A DNA stretch of 64,000 nucleotides from Pantanalinema sp. GBBB05 (GCA_016743235.1 VRZD01000025.1:1-64000); one strand, 5' to 3'. Counted from the first letter of the stretch, positions 1 through 8,046 are shown. Program-made: numbers and translations. The notes: generated by a model not told the origin, from the letters alone.

Positions 1-2
1 GT

Positions 3-221
3 GCACGAGGGTATGTACGGACGTTGCTGGTTGCAGCCGTTCGAGTTGCCACAGCCGTTCTTGATTCCACGACAACGGAAGCGGATGCTGACGGGGGGCC
101 CGCTGAATCGGGGGGGAGTCGTGCAGGACCCGCACTTGATCGCGGGCCAGCTGCCAAAAGTGAGTCACGGGCGGCGCGGCGGGGGCAGAGGTCACCGTTC
201 CAAGGGTTGTCTCTTGATTAA
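3..221 (+). CDS. C-terminal end of an unknown protein, cut by window start
   Basis: An open frame runs in from the left edge and stops at TAA 219-221. The 72 visible residues start with a short hydrophobic helix (RTLLVAAVRVATAVLD) and continue as an Ala/Gly/Arg/Ser-rich, probably disordered tail. The stretch is much richer in G+C than the DNA after it, which fits coding sequence ending here. I do not recognise the family, and a chance open frame cannot be excluded because a second frame is also open over the same bases. Confidence 0.3.
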   Translation, partial: ARGYVRTLLVAAVRVATAVLDSTTTEADADGGPAESGGSRAGPALDRGPAAKSESRAARRGQRSPFQGLSLD

Positions 222-622
222 AATCAGCTTGCATATCTTAGGCATCTCCAAAAAAGCTCAGCTTGCTGGGAATCACAGCAAAATCGCCGCAATGTTGCCA
301 CTGAGGTAATCAGCATTTCCGCTAAAACTGCTCGAATGTCTAACAGTTCTAGGTTGTAGACACTATATTCTGTATATTTCTGTCAGATTCTTATCACTAT
401 TGAGCTATATGGGACTATAGCTTTTGTCGTTTAAGATACGTTTTTTTAGGGTGTGGCTTAATCAAAACTTCAATCGAAGATAAAAATTTCATTTCGTCGT
501 CGAAAAAATAAAGCAAACCTTCTCGCTGTTTACTAGCAGGAGCAAAGGTCATCTTTAACAGTCTATGTGGGTCTGCGATCGCAGACGTCGCCCGTTGGAA
601 ATTCAGACCGCACCAGCAAGGT
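222..622. other. Intergenic stretch without a convincing gene
   Basis: About 400 bases lie between the partial frame at the left edge and the stop of the minus-strand lipoprotein. The short open frames here have no family resemblance and overlap the lipoprotein gene in a wrong frame. The only structure I see is the 16-bp perfect palindrome at 571-586, an extended HIP1 site. Confidence 0.6.
571..586. repeat. Extended HIP1 palindrome
   Basis: The octamer GCGATCGC is flanked so that 16 bases (GTCTGCGATCGCAGAC) form one perfect palindrome. HIP1 is the highly iterated palindrome of many cyanobacterial genomes, and this window has dozens of full or near copies, mostly inside genes. This copy is outside any gene. 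Confidence 0.75.
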
Positions 623-1711
623 CTATTCCAGGGAACGATCGCGGCCCAAAAATTGCCAACCATTTTCAGTGCATACACCTGGTGCACTTTGAGGGGGAAT
701 GCACCAATAAACGTTGCCATCAAAAACGACCCCCTCTTGGATCGCTGTTAACTGGGATAGGGGTCGCCACGCTTGAGTGCCCAGTTCATCGTAGTAGCGA
801 TATTGATCTCCAGCAACCTCTAATCCTTGATCAGTTCCACCGAGGACATACAAGCCATCCACGATCGTAGAAGGCGTTTCCAGGACATAAAGCTCCGACT
901 CACAGGGTTTTCCTTCCCCCTTGCAGCCCTGAGCAATTTGACCATCAGCTAAGAGGCTATAGATTTTGTCACCCCTGACTAGTAAGCCATTGCCATCTGG
1001 AAGAATCATGGGATTGGAAAATTTTCCCCGATATTCAATTGAACGGCTGGCAGTTCCATGCAACTCTACAGTCGTTGTGCCATCCTGCTCGATCGTCATT
1101 GATTGTCCTGTGCCAGTCCCGCCTAAAAAATTAAAGTATCGGGTTCCGACGAAGGGCAGTGCCTGGTCAGGATTCGGTGCAGAGGCAGGGGGTTGAGTAC
1201 CACTGGTCCGCTCTTCTATGAACCAACGCCAAACGACACGGTCTCGATTCCTTGCGCCTTTCGTGATGGCGGATACGACGAGCAATTCTCCGGCGGCATT
1301 AGTGAACTCAAATCGACAAGGACCCAGACCTGTACCAGAGCAGTCTTTAACTTCCTCATAGCCCAAATCAACTAATTCCCTGACTGAGGCATCGTTGAGG
1401 TTGGGAGGGTCACCTTGCACATTGGGCTGCCATCCTTGTTGGATTAAACGCGATCGGGCTTCCCGATACAGCATATTTTCATGCAGACCCAACTGGGCAG
1501 GAGGATAGGGAGAACGTTGAGTCAGACGTTGATGGTTCTGACTTTGCACACTGCTCTTTGAGGTGTTGTCATTTGCCTGCCCGGGAGACAGCATGGCATG
1601 GGTACATCCAGCTGACAAACTAATCCATGCAATGACTGGAAGGGCTGACAAACTAATCCATGCAATGACTGGAAGGATTGAGGGAAAACATCTCCAGGCT
1701 TTCAGCATCAT
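623..1711 (-). CDS. Putative lipoprotein with duplicated signal-peptide core
   Basis: A 362-residue secreted protein of unknown function. The N-terminus has a basic start, a long hydrophobic stretch and a plausible lipobox (SAGC) with Cys36 as the lipidation site, so it is probably anchored to a membrane on the periplasmic side. The hydrophobic core contains the 11-residue block LPVIAWISLSA twice in a row, encoded by an exact 33-bp tandem duplication. After a Ser/Gln-rich linker, residues from about 70 form a compact Cys-containing domain (DCSGTGLGPCRFEF) followed by a beta-rich region with two further cysteine pairs. I see no catalytic motif. The start is the ATG giving MMLKAW; there is no clear Shine-Dalgarno sequence. 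It stands alone. Confidence 0.75.
   Translation of the reverse strand: MMLKAWRCFPSILPVIAWISLSALPVIAWISLSAGCTHAMLSPGQANDNTSKSSVQSQNHQRLTQRSPYPPAQLGLHENMLYREARSRLIQQGWQPNVQGDPPNLNDASVRELVDLGYEEVKDCSGTGLGPCRFEFTNAAGELLVVSAITKGARNRDRVVWRWFIEERTSGTQPPASAPNPDQALPFVGTRYFNFLGGTGTGQSMTIEQDGTTTVELHGTASRSIEYRGKFSNPMILPDGNGLLVRGDKIYSLLADGQIAQGCKGEGKPCESELYVLETPSTIVDGLYVLGGTDQGLEVAGDQYRYYDELGTQAWRPLSQLTAIQEGVVFDGNVYWCIPPQSAPGVCTENGWQFLGRDRSLE
1611..1676. repeat. Exact 33-bp tandem duplication
   Basis: Two identical 33-bp units, 1611-1643 and 1644-1676, start with GCTGACAAACTAATCC on the plus strand. They lie inside the minus-strand lipoprotein gene and keep its frame, doubling 11 residues of the signal-peptide core. 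The lack of any difference between the units points to a recent event or to a sequence or assembly artefact. Confidence 0.95.
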
Positions 1712-1886
1712 ACAAACCTGTGTAACGTGCAGTGAACTAGATTAAATTCACGATTCAGATTGCATCGGCAGCTTTACCCTGAATCATATTGAAATACACC
1801 GCTTGCATCTCGCATTCCGTAAAATGCGGCGTGAACTAGCGTAACGTTGAAATCTGGATCGAATTACTTTTTCCACCATACCGGCT

Positions 1887-2336
1887 ATGCAGCAAACTGA
1901 ACTGAGCCAGCAGGATTACGCTGAACGAGTAGACCAGATCATCGCGACGCTCAAACAGGATTTACCGACTTTGTTTGAGCGCGACATTTCCTATGCGATT
2001 TACAGTCAGAATATCTACTTCCGCGATCCAGTGAATGTGTTTAAGGGTAAATTGAACTACCGCATTATTTTCTGGACACTACGGTTTCACGGCAGGTTAT
2101 TTTTTACAACCCTATCATTTGATTTGCATGATGTTTATTCAGTTGACTTAACCACAATTCGAGCAGATTGGACAGTCCGAGGTAGCTTACGAGTTCCCTG
2201 GAAAGCCAAACTCTATTTCGATGGCTACTCGACCTATCATCTCAATTCAGCTGCCCTGATTGACCAGCATATTGACACCTGGGACCGCCCACCCAAAGAG
2301 ATTTTGCAGCAGTTTTTCCGTCGCCCTCCAGACTAA
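1887..2336 (+). CDS. DUF2358 domain protein (NTF2/SnoaL-like)
   Basis: A 149-residue soluble protein matching the DUF2358 family of cyanobacteria and plants by its overall pattern: a helical start with LPTLFERDISYAIY, then NIYFRDPVNVFKG, a FH..LFFTTLSFDLHD strand pair, a WTVRGSLRVPWKA strand and the DGYSTYHLN ending. The fold is expected to be the cone-shaped NTF2/SnoaL type. No activity is established for the family. Length is typical. The start ATG follows a purine-poor leader, and the gene is monocistronic with divergent spacing from the lipoprotein upstream. Confidence 0.85.
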   Translation: MQQTELSQQDYAERVDQIIATLKQDLPTLFERDISYAIYSQNIYFRDPVNVFKGKLNYRIIFWTLRFHGRLFFTTLSFDLHDVYSVDLTTIRADWTVRGSLRVPWKAKLYFDGYSTYHLNSAALIDQHIDTWDRPPKEILQQFFRRPPD

Positions 2337-2466
2337 ACATGGTTGGCAGTCAAATCTCTGGTAATCTCACCGCAGAGTCATTTATCGGATGGCGAATCTC
2401 ATTACAGTAAAGAGAAGCGGTCAGTTCACTGCTGGACGCACCCAAAAATAGCTGGAATCAGTCGAT

Positions 2467-3306
2467 ATGACTATACGAACTCTTCGCCTGCCCTCAGGGC
2501 AAACCATTCCTGAGCTTGGTATGGGCACTTGGCGGATGGGTGAGACTCCTAAAAATCGCCAAACTGAAGTTGCTGCATTGCGTCACGGCTTGGATCTGGG
2601 ACTCTCGCTGATTGATACGGCGGAAATGTATGGGGAAGGGGGAGCCGAGGAAGTGATTGCTGAAGCGATCTCCAACCGTCGGGCTGAAGTATTTCTAGTT
2701 AGCAAAGTCTATCCTCATAATGCCTCTAAGCAAGGCACGATCGCAGCTTGTGATCGTAGTCTTCAACGATTACAAACCGATTACCTGGACCTCTACCTGC
2801 TGCACTGGCGCGGTTCCATCCCCCTCACCGAAACTCTGGAAGCCTTACAAACCCTACAACAAGCGGGCAAAATTCGCAGCTATGGGGTGAGCAATTTCGA
2901 TGTGGCAGACCTGGAGGAAGCCAGTCATTTGCCAGGTGGAAAGGCGATCGCGACCAACCAAGTGCTGTATAACTTGATGCGACGGGGCATTGAGGTCAAC
3001 TTGCTGCCCTGGTGTCGGCAACATCATATTCCGATCATGGCGTATTCTCCGATCGAACAAGGACGCTTGCTAAATCATCGAACCTTGCAGGCGATCGCTA
3101 AAGACCGTGGCGTGACAACGGCTCAAGTCGCGATCGCCTGGTTACTGCATCAAGAGGAGGTCATTGTGATCCCAAAATCTAGCCGGATTGAGCATGTTAA
3201 CCAAAACTACGCGGCTCTGGAGTTGCAATTGAATGCCGCCGAACTCTCTACCCTCAACCAAGCCTTTCCATCCCCTACTAAAGCCGTTCCGTTAGAGATG
3301 CTGTAA
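2467..3306 (+). CDS. Aldo/keto reductase
   Basis: A 279-residue cytosolic NAD(P)H-dependent oxidoreductase of the AKR superfamily ((beta/alpha)8 barrel). The catalytic tetrad is visible: Asp50 and Tyr55 in LIDTAEMYGEGGAEE, Lys80 in FLVSKVYPHN and His113 in YLLHWRGSIP. The C-terminal cofactor region has the VIVIPKSSRIEHVNQN pattern that binds the phosphate of NADP. Length is normal for the short prokaryotic AKRs that resemble 2,5-diketo-gluconate reductase and YeaE. The substrate cannot be read from sequence. It follows DUF2358 by 130 bp on the same strand, so a shared transcript is possible. Confidence 0.92.
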   Translation: MTIRTLRLPSGQTIPELGMGTWRMGETPKNRQTEVAALRHGLDLGLSLIDTAEMYGEGGAEEVIAEAISNRRAEVFLVSKVYPHNASKQGTIAACDRSLQRLQTDYLDLYLLHWRGSIPLTETLEALQTLQQAGKIRSYGVSNFDVADLEEASHLPGGKAIATNQVLYNLMRRGIEVNLLPWCRQHHIPIMAYSPIEQGRLLNHRTLQAIAKDRGVTTAQVAIAWLLHQEEVIVIPKSSRIEHVNQNYAALELQLNAAELSTLNQAFPSPTKAVPLEML

Positions 3307-3327
3307 GCGAGGTCTTCCCTATACCAT

Positions 3328-3744
3328 TCAGTCATCAGTCACTTTGCCTCGCAGGGCTTTAGTTTGACTGTGCTTACTTTTACTATCCAGCCGTTTCCGC
3401 TGAGAACTGCGCGTGGGTTTGCTGGGTTTCCGTGGTTTGGGCAGGACGATCGCACTTTTAATCAAGGCTTGCAATCGCTGGAGTGCTTCTTCTCGGTTCT
3501 GCTCCTGGCGGCGGTGTTCCTGCGCTTTAAGTACAATCACCCCGTCCTTGGTAACCCGTTGATCATTGAGCTTTAACAGGCGTTCCTTATAGCGATCGGG
3601 GAGCGAAGACGCCAGAATATCAAACCGTAGGTGAATTGCTGTTGCCACCTTGTTCACATTTTGCCCACCCGCTCCTTGAGATCATACTGCACTTAGCTCA
3701 ACCTCATGGTCTGGAATCGTTACTGTGTTGGAAATTTGTAGCAT
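3328..3744 (-). pseudogene. arfB: ArfB-type ribosome rescue hydrolase with in-frame TGA
   Basis: Reading the minus strand from ATG 3744 gives MLQISNTVTIPDHEVELSAV, then TGA (3684-3682), then SQGAGGQNVNKVATAIHLRF and a basic Lys/Arg-rich tail; 138 codons in all. This is the ArfB/YaeJ family, a release-factor-like peptidyl-tRNA hydrolase that frees stalled ribosomes. Its GGQ motif hydrolyses the ester bond and its tail enters the empty mRNA channel. The TGA sits where relatives commonly carry Arg, so CGA to TGA is the simplest change. The next usable start is GTG at 3657, after the GGQ, so a restart product would be inactive. It is a pseudogene, a readthrough gene or a base-call error; everything else looks intact. 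Confidence 0.85.
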
Positions 3745-3831
3745 TCATCTATGTTAGGTGATCTGCGATCGGCGTTAGGATTGAAGGCAAAGCGGTTTTA
3801 TAGAAGATAGTCCTTTGAGTCAGTTAGCAAA

Positions 3832-4098
3832 ATGGCAAAGCAGGAACAGCCCCTGACGGGGTCAGCACTGATTAAGGAAGTCTGTCGGCGGATTCGGGTC
3901 GCTCGCAGTTACTAGGATGCTCATAATAATGCCGCTTGCCGGGGGGAACGAGAACGCGCCTTAGCCCTTTACAACACGCTGACTCAAGAGCAAAAAGAAC
4001 AGATTCCCCAGCAGTTACGGGTCTGGCTCCGCTACCGCAGCGAGAAATACTTTGGAGCCCACCGCACCCCACCTAAATCAAAACGCAAGCCAAAATAG
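3832..4098 (+). pseudogene. Small conserved-looking gene with in-frame TAG
   Basis: From ATG 3832 the frame reads MAKQEQPLTGSALIKEVCRR and on to VARSY, meets TAG at 3913-3915, then continues in the same frame as DAHNNAACRGERERALALYN and a Tyr/Arg-rich segment ending in basic PPKSKRKPK before TAG at 4096-4098. The 88 codons behave as one small basic helical protein apart from the single internal stop, perhaps a former Trp (TGG). I do not know its function. No start codon lies directly after the stop that would save the N-terminal helix. It is divergent from the broken arfB 87 bp away. Confidence 0.6.
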
Positions 4099-4198
4099 TA
4101 CACAGGAACTACAACAAGCCTTGAGATAGATGGCATTTCCTTTCTCGGACTTTACAACAGAATAACGGAACGATGTTGTAAGACTGGGAGTAATTGAC

Positions 4199-4594
4199 AT
4201 GGCGCTGACAGAACTACGCAAAAGTAAGATGATGGCTCATCTCTTAGATGCTTTGGATGAGGGTCAAGATATTGGGCATTATGGACGGCTGACGCTGGCA
4301 ATGGTGGCACATCATTTTCTTGACGAAGATGAATTAATTACCTGTCTGCAAAAAGACCCCGACATTAGTGAGGCAGAGGCAAAAGCTTTGGTGTTACAGG
4401 TGCAAGGAAAAGATTACAATCCACCCAAGCGCGATCGAATTTTAGAGTGGCAGCAACAGCAAGACTTCCCAATTTGCCCCACACCGGATGATCCGGATGC
4501 ATGTAATGTTTACCGGGAGTTACAGTTTCCCGATCAGGTTTACGAACATATCTCTGACTATTACGAGCATAAAGCGGAACAAGCTTCTCAGTAG
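4199..4594 (+). CDS. Conserved hypothetical acidic helical protein
   Basis: A 131-residue soluble protein, mostly helical and acidic. The N-terminal part reads like a short helical domain (KSKMMAHLLDALDEGQDIGH, then LTLAMVAHHFLDEDELITCL), followed by a stretch with PICPTPDDPDACNVYRELQF and a Tyr/His-rich C-terminus. No signal peptide or membrane segment is seen. Base composition and codon use match the neighbours. I do not recognise a named family. It may be co-transcribed with the broken small gene upstream, 100 bp away. Confidence 0.75.
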   Translation: MALTELRKSKMMAHLLDALDEGQDIGHYGRLTLAMVAHHFLDEDELITCLQKDPDISEAEAKALVLQVQGKDYNPPKRDRILEWQQQQDFPICPTPDDPDACNVYRELQFPDQVYEHISDYYEHKAEQASQ

Positions 4595-4676
4595 TCTGTT
4601 TGAAGCTATTCAAAAAACTAGCCTCAACTAGTTATGGTCCTAGTTTCACACCAGTATTGATGTCAAACCACCATTA

Positions 4677-5300
4677 TTAATCGAAATCAGTTTGCCAATC
4701 TGGATGGTGATAATGCTCAAACAAGCGAGCAATTTGGCTGTGAACCACTCGGGTGAAGGATAAGGCGGGAATCTCGCTTGCCGCAAAAAAGGTAGCGGCT
4801 TCTGTTTCAATACTGCTCACGGGCGAACCACCGATTAACTCACATAGGAAAAACAACTTGTAGATGTGGTACTCGAACGGGGGATGATTATGGCGGGGAT
4901 GGTTGCGATCGTAGAGTGCGAGTAACTTGACTGCCTTGGTTTGATAACCCGATTCTTCGTAGACTTCCCGTTCCACTGCCAGACTAGGTGGTTCGCCAAT
5001 ATCGACATACCCACCTGGGAGCGTCCACCGACCATCCGATCGCTCTTGCACCAGGAGAATTTTGTCATTCTGGAACACTGCCCCCCGCACATCGACTTTG
5101 GGCGTGGCATACCCAGCTTCCTGCTGAAAAAAATCTAAAACATAGGTGGGTTCCAGACTGGAATATGTCGCCATAATTTCCGCTGCCACCTGCTGTACCT
5201 GTTGGAAGCGATCGAGGTCGAAGGGATTTTGGCTATAGGTCAGACCATTCTGGGCGATCGCTTGAAGTTTTTGTGCCCACTCTAACCACTTCACATCCAT
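4677..5300 (-). CDS. Nudix hydrolase with N-terminal accessory domain
   Basis: A 207-residue hydrolase of nucleoside-diphosphate-linked compounds. Residues 1-65 form a helical N-terminal domain like that found ahead of Nudix domains in the Bacillus YjhB / PF12535 group. The Nudix box is complete: Gly97, Glu103, Arg111-Glu112, Glu115-Glu116 and Gly118 in GGYVDIGEPP then REVYEESGYQ; these glutamates bind Mg2+. I chose ATG 5300 because GGGGAG lies 8 nt upstream; the in-frame ATG at 5306 is too close to that site, and a still longer frame would overlap the divergent DUF2949 gene. The substrate is not predictable, though ADP-ribose-like molecules are common for this class. Confidence 0.9.
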   Translation of the reverse strand: MDVKWLEWAQKLQAIAQNGLTYSQNPFDLDRFQQVQQVAAEIMATYSSLEPTYVLDFFQQEAGYATPKVDVRGAVFQNDKILLVQERSDGRWTLPGGYVDIGEPPSLAVEREVYEESGYQTKAVKLLALYDRNHPRHNHPPFEYHIYKLFFLCELIGGSPVSSIETEAATFFAASEIPALSFTRVVHSQIARLFEHYHHPDWQTDFD

Positions 5301-5403
5301 TAACATTCTCCCCGACGATAGTAGGCAAAAGTTCATCTTTAGATTAAATGATTCCAACGTTCGCAGACCGGGTATAATTCTCCGGTCAAAATGATGAGAC
5401 CTG

Positions 5404-5640
5404 ATGCACCTTATATCGTCACGACCGCAGCCCATGCCATCTACTACCTACGCCACGCCACTGATTCAGTTCCTGCAAGAGGATCTTTTTGTCTCTGCTG
5501 ACGCGATCGCGATCGCGCTGCGACAGGAAAGCGTTTTACCGCATCTGTTACCGATGGTGCTGTGGCAGTATGGGCTAATTACGCTGGAACAGTTGGAACA
5601 AGCTTTAGATTGGCTAGAACATACCGGGTCATCTCTGTAA
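5404..5640 (+). CDS. DUF2949 domain protein
   Basis: A small (78-residue) cyanobacterial protein of the DUF2949 family, recognised from LIQFLQEDLFVSADAIAIAL followed by LPMVLWQYGLITLEQLEQAL and a C-terminal WLE. The pattern suggests two short helical hairpins. Function is unknown. The ATG at 5434 (MPSTTYATPL) is an alternative start that fits the usual family length of about 60-70 residues. Divergent from the Nudix gene, with about 100 bp of shared promoter region. Confidence 0.8.
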   Translation: MHLISSRPQPMPSTTYATPLIQFLQEDLFVSADAIAIALRQESVLPHLLPMVLWQYGLITLEQLEQALDWLEHTGSSL

Positions 5641-5707
5641 CAACCCGTAACAAAGTGTTGCTTGGCTAGAGATCGACTCCATACTCAGTCGTATCCCTCG
5701 GAAATCG

Positions 5708-6262
5708 CTAGGATTGAGTGATTTTGAACTCTTCAAAGGTAATTACACAGCCATCCCCTTGGGGAGATGCTGCCATCAAACCAACGTCTAGGGTCTCAGC
5801 TACGCTTAGATAAGCTAGTCGTAGCATTTGGTATGAGCTACCTTCGAGAGAATACTGCACCTCGATCGCATCAGCTCGGCGATGCAGCCGGAGCCAGAGG
5901 GAAGAGGGCGGTTGAACCAGCGGGACAACAGACCAATCTGAAACCTCTCGTGTGACGACCGCACTGACATGCTGAACGTCTTCGACAAACTCAATGCCAC
6001 ACTTAAGCCAGGTTGTGGCGTCCTGCCGGACCATTAACCCTGCCTGGTCATACAGCACTTGATACTGTCCCGTAATTTTGACCTCAACAGTAAAATCGCC
6101 CATGACGGGTTGATAGTAAAAGTGCCCATTATCCCGAATGAATCCGTAGTGGGTTTTGCGCCAAAAATCTGTTTTGGGGGCAGTCGTCACTACTATCTGA
6201 TGGTCGGAATCTGACCAGTGCGGCGGTTCGTTCAACCAGTCCATAGTCTGAATCTCTTGCAA
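5708..6262 (-). CDS. DUF1349 family protein
   Basis: A 184-residue soluble protein matching DUF1349 (the YesU / regulation of enolase protein 1 group), a concanavalin-like beta-sandwich. Hallmarks are WLNEPPHW at the start, KTDFWRKTHYGFIRDNGHF, then GDFTVEVKITGQY, DQAGLMVRQDATTWLKCGIE and the closing VGLMAASPQGDGCVITFEEF. A carbohydrate-binding or hydrolase role is suggested by the fold only. The start is either the ATG at 6262 or the one six codons later at MDWLNEP; homologues usually begin near the latter. Monocistronic. Confidence 0.85.
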   Translation of the reverse strand: MQEIQTMDWLNEPPHWSDSDHQIVVTTAPKTDFWRKTHYGFIRDNGHFYYQPVMGDFTVEVKITGQYQVLYDQAGLMVRQDATTWLKCGIEFVEDVQHVSAVVTREVSDWSVVPLVQPPSSLWLRLHRRADAIEVQYSLEGSSYQMLRLAYLSVAETLDVGLMAASPQGDGCVITFEEFKITQS

Positions 6263-6403
6263 AAGAATAAATTACAGTAAAGCAGGCTAATCTGGATATG
6301 AATTTCGCGCTGGGTGAACTACGCCAGCACTAATAATTGTGATACACGCCTCAGTATCCAACTGGGGCAAGTTCAATCAATTAAGGCTCTAGAGGAACAG
6401 ATC

Positions 6404-6823
6404 ATGGTTGATATTGGCTTAACCCATGTGGCGTTGCCCGTCTCAGATATTGAACAAAGTATTCATTTCTATACCACCTATGCAGGGATGCACGTCGTTC
6501 ATAGACGGAAAGATTCAGGTCGAGGAGTTGCTGTTGCCTGGTTGTCAGACCACACACGACCCTTTGCTATTGTTTTAATTCAAACCAACTCAGTGCAGCC
6601 GATTCTCGCCCCAATGGCACATTTAGGGATTGGCTGTAAAAGTCGTGAAGCCGTAGATCAATTGTGTGAGCAGGCTCGGCAAGCTGGGATATTAGTTGAG
6701 GAACCCAAAGATGCTGGGTATCCCGTGGGCTATTGGGCATTCTTACGCGATCCAGATGGGCATACTTTGGAGCTATCCTACGGTCAGGAAATTGGACTCA
6801 CAGTAGAACAGACCAAAGTTTAA
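6404..6823 (+). CDS. Glyoxalase/bleomycin-resistance (VOC) family protein
   Basis: A 139-residue vicinal-oxygen-chelate protein built of two beta-alpha-beta-beta-beta modules. The first begins LTHVALPVSDIEQSIHFYTT, which carries the first metal-ligand His; the second has HLGIGCKSREAVDQLCEQAR and the terminal DPDGHTLELSYGQE with the Glu ligand. The ATG at 6404 is chosen because AGAGGA lies 8-9 nt upstream and the protein then starts directly at the domain; an upstream in-frame ATG at 6314 would add an unrelated 30 residues. The reaction (lyase, dioxygenase or resistance protein) cannot be told. Confidence 0.88.
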   Translation: MVDIGLTHVALPVSDIEQSIHFYTTYAGMHVVHRRKDSGRGVAVAWLSDHTRPFAIVLIQTNSVQPILAPMAHLGIGCKSREAVDQLCEQARQAGILVEEPKDAGYPVGYWAFLRDPDGHTLELSYGQEIGLTVEQTKV

Positions 6824-6840
6824 TTTCCTCTCACCCACCC

Positions 6841-7002
6841 TTACAAATACCGGAGGCTGATCGCCTCCCAATCTGCTTTTACTTCGGTGGTGATATGAAA
6901 CAGCACTTCGACCTGACGACCTTCGCGATCGAGTCCGATGACCAATAACCCGCGATTGGTTTGTTCCTCAGCAAAAATTGCTTTGAGATCAGAATATTTC
7001 AT
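6841..7002 (-). CDS. Possible 53-residue hypothetical protein
   Basis: A minus-strand frame from ATG 7002 to TAA 6843-6841 encodes MKYSDLKAIFAEEQTNRGLL then VIGLDREGRQVEVLFHITTE and ends KADWEAISLRYL. The composition and the amphipathic helix-strand-strand-helix pattern look like protein. The frame stays open for another 15 codons upstream (IQAGNEAVSDRLLKA) without a start codon, so the real N-terminus may be missing and this could be a gene remnant. Family unknown. Confidence 0.4.
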   Translation of the reverse strand: MKYSDLKAIFAEEQTNRGLLVIGLDREGRQVEVLFHITTEVKADWEAISLRYL

Positions 7003-7152
7003 GGCTTTTAAGAGGCGATCGCTAACTGCTTCATTCCCAGCTTGTATCTACCAACTTCCTATCCTATCGACTGCAAGCAATAATTAGTACAGGCGTTGAT
7101 CGGCTAACACTGCCTTCTGAATACACAATTGCGGACAAGGAGCCACTAATTA

Positions 7153-7968
7153 ATGCAGAACAAGCAAGAAGCACTGGTTAGGGCAAAAACTGTGTTTAAT
7201 GCAGCCGCTGATCACTTTGATGCGCCAGCATTATCGTTCTGGAATCGCTTTGGTCAACAAACGATCGATCAACTCTCGCTACGTCCTGGCGATCGAATCT
7301 TGGATGTTTGCTGCGGTAGTGGAGCTTCGGCAATTCCTGCCGCAATCTGTGTCGGCTCAACTGGGCAGGTGATTGGGATAGACATTGCTGAATCTTTATT
7401 AGAATTGGGACGCGAAAAAGCCCAACAGCAAGGGCTGAAGAATCTTGAGTTTCAATCTGGCGACTTTGAAAATCTTGGATTTCCTAGTGACAGCTTTGAT
7501 ACCGTTGTTTGTGTTTTTGGGATTTTCTTCGTGCCAGATATGGTTGCCGCCATTCGAGAACTCTGGCGCATGGTTCGTCCAGGTGGAAAATTAGCGATTA
7601 CTTCCTGGGGAGAAAAAGTGTTTGAGCCAGCGAATCAAATTTTTTGGCAGGCGATCGCGGCTGAACGCCCAGATTTGTATAAACAATTTACCCCGTGGGA
7701 TCAGATTAAAGATGCAGGCTCACTCAAAACACTGTTGGAGTCAGGTGGAGCCACTCAGGTTGAGGTTTTCGCAGCGGCTGAAACCCATCAACTGACTGCT
7801 CCGGAGGATTGGTGGACCATGGTTTTGGGTGGAGGATGCAGAGGCACGATCGATCAACTAGATCCACCAACGGGGGAACAGGTTAGGCAAATAAACTTAC
7901 AATATCTTGAAACTCATCAAATTCACGCTTTAGAAGTAGATGTTTTATATGCTATTGCTCATAAGTAA
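7153..7968 (+). CDS. Class I SAM-dependent methyltransferase (UbiE-like)
   Basis: A 271-residue cytosolic methyltransferase. The SAM-binding motif I is ILDVCCGSGASAIPAA (residues 49-64), with the acidic end of strand 2 in VIGIDIAESL, then FQSGDFENLGFPSDSFDTVV (motifs II/III) and LWRMVRPGGKLAITSWGE after strand 5. This layout is that of the Methyltransf_11 / UbiE-like group. The natural substrate is not evident. The ATG is supported by AAGGAG about 10 nt upstream. The alpha/beta hydrolase gene follows 78 bp downstream on the same strand, so the two may form a small transcription unit. Confidence 0.9.
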   Translation: MQNKQEALVRAKTVFNAAADHFDAPALSFWNRFGQQTIDQLSLRPGDRILDVCCGSGASAIPAAICVGSTGQVIGIDIAESLLELGREKAQQQGLKNLEFQSGDFENLGFPSDSFDTVVCVFGIFFVPDMVAAIRELWRMVRPGGKLAITSWGEKVFEPANQIFWQAIAAERPDLYKQFTPWDQIKDAGSLKTLLESGGATQVEVFAAAETHQLTAPEDWWTMVLGGGCRGTIDQLDPPTGEQVRQINLQYLETHQIHALEVDVLYAIAHK

Positions 7969-8046
7969 TTAGCAATAAAATCTTTGAAGTTCATCCTGTC
8001 AAGTAATTACCATTAGTGACAACGGTTGAATACTTAGGAAATCGGT

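Noticed and set aside
415..723. 102-codon minus-strand frame overlapping the end of the lipoprotein gene
   Set aside because: Out of frame with a better-supported gene and without domain features.
3328..4098. Genome-wide stop-codon recoding as the reason for the two internal stops
   Set aside because: The two stops are different codons (TGA and TAG), and TGA and TAG serve as normal ends of other genes here (for example TGA for the DUF2231 A gene and TAG for radA and subunit II).
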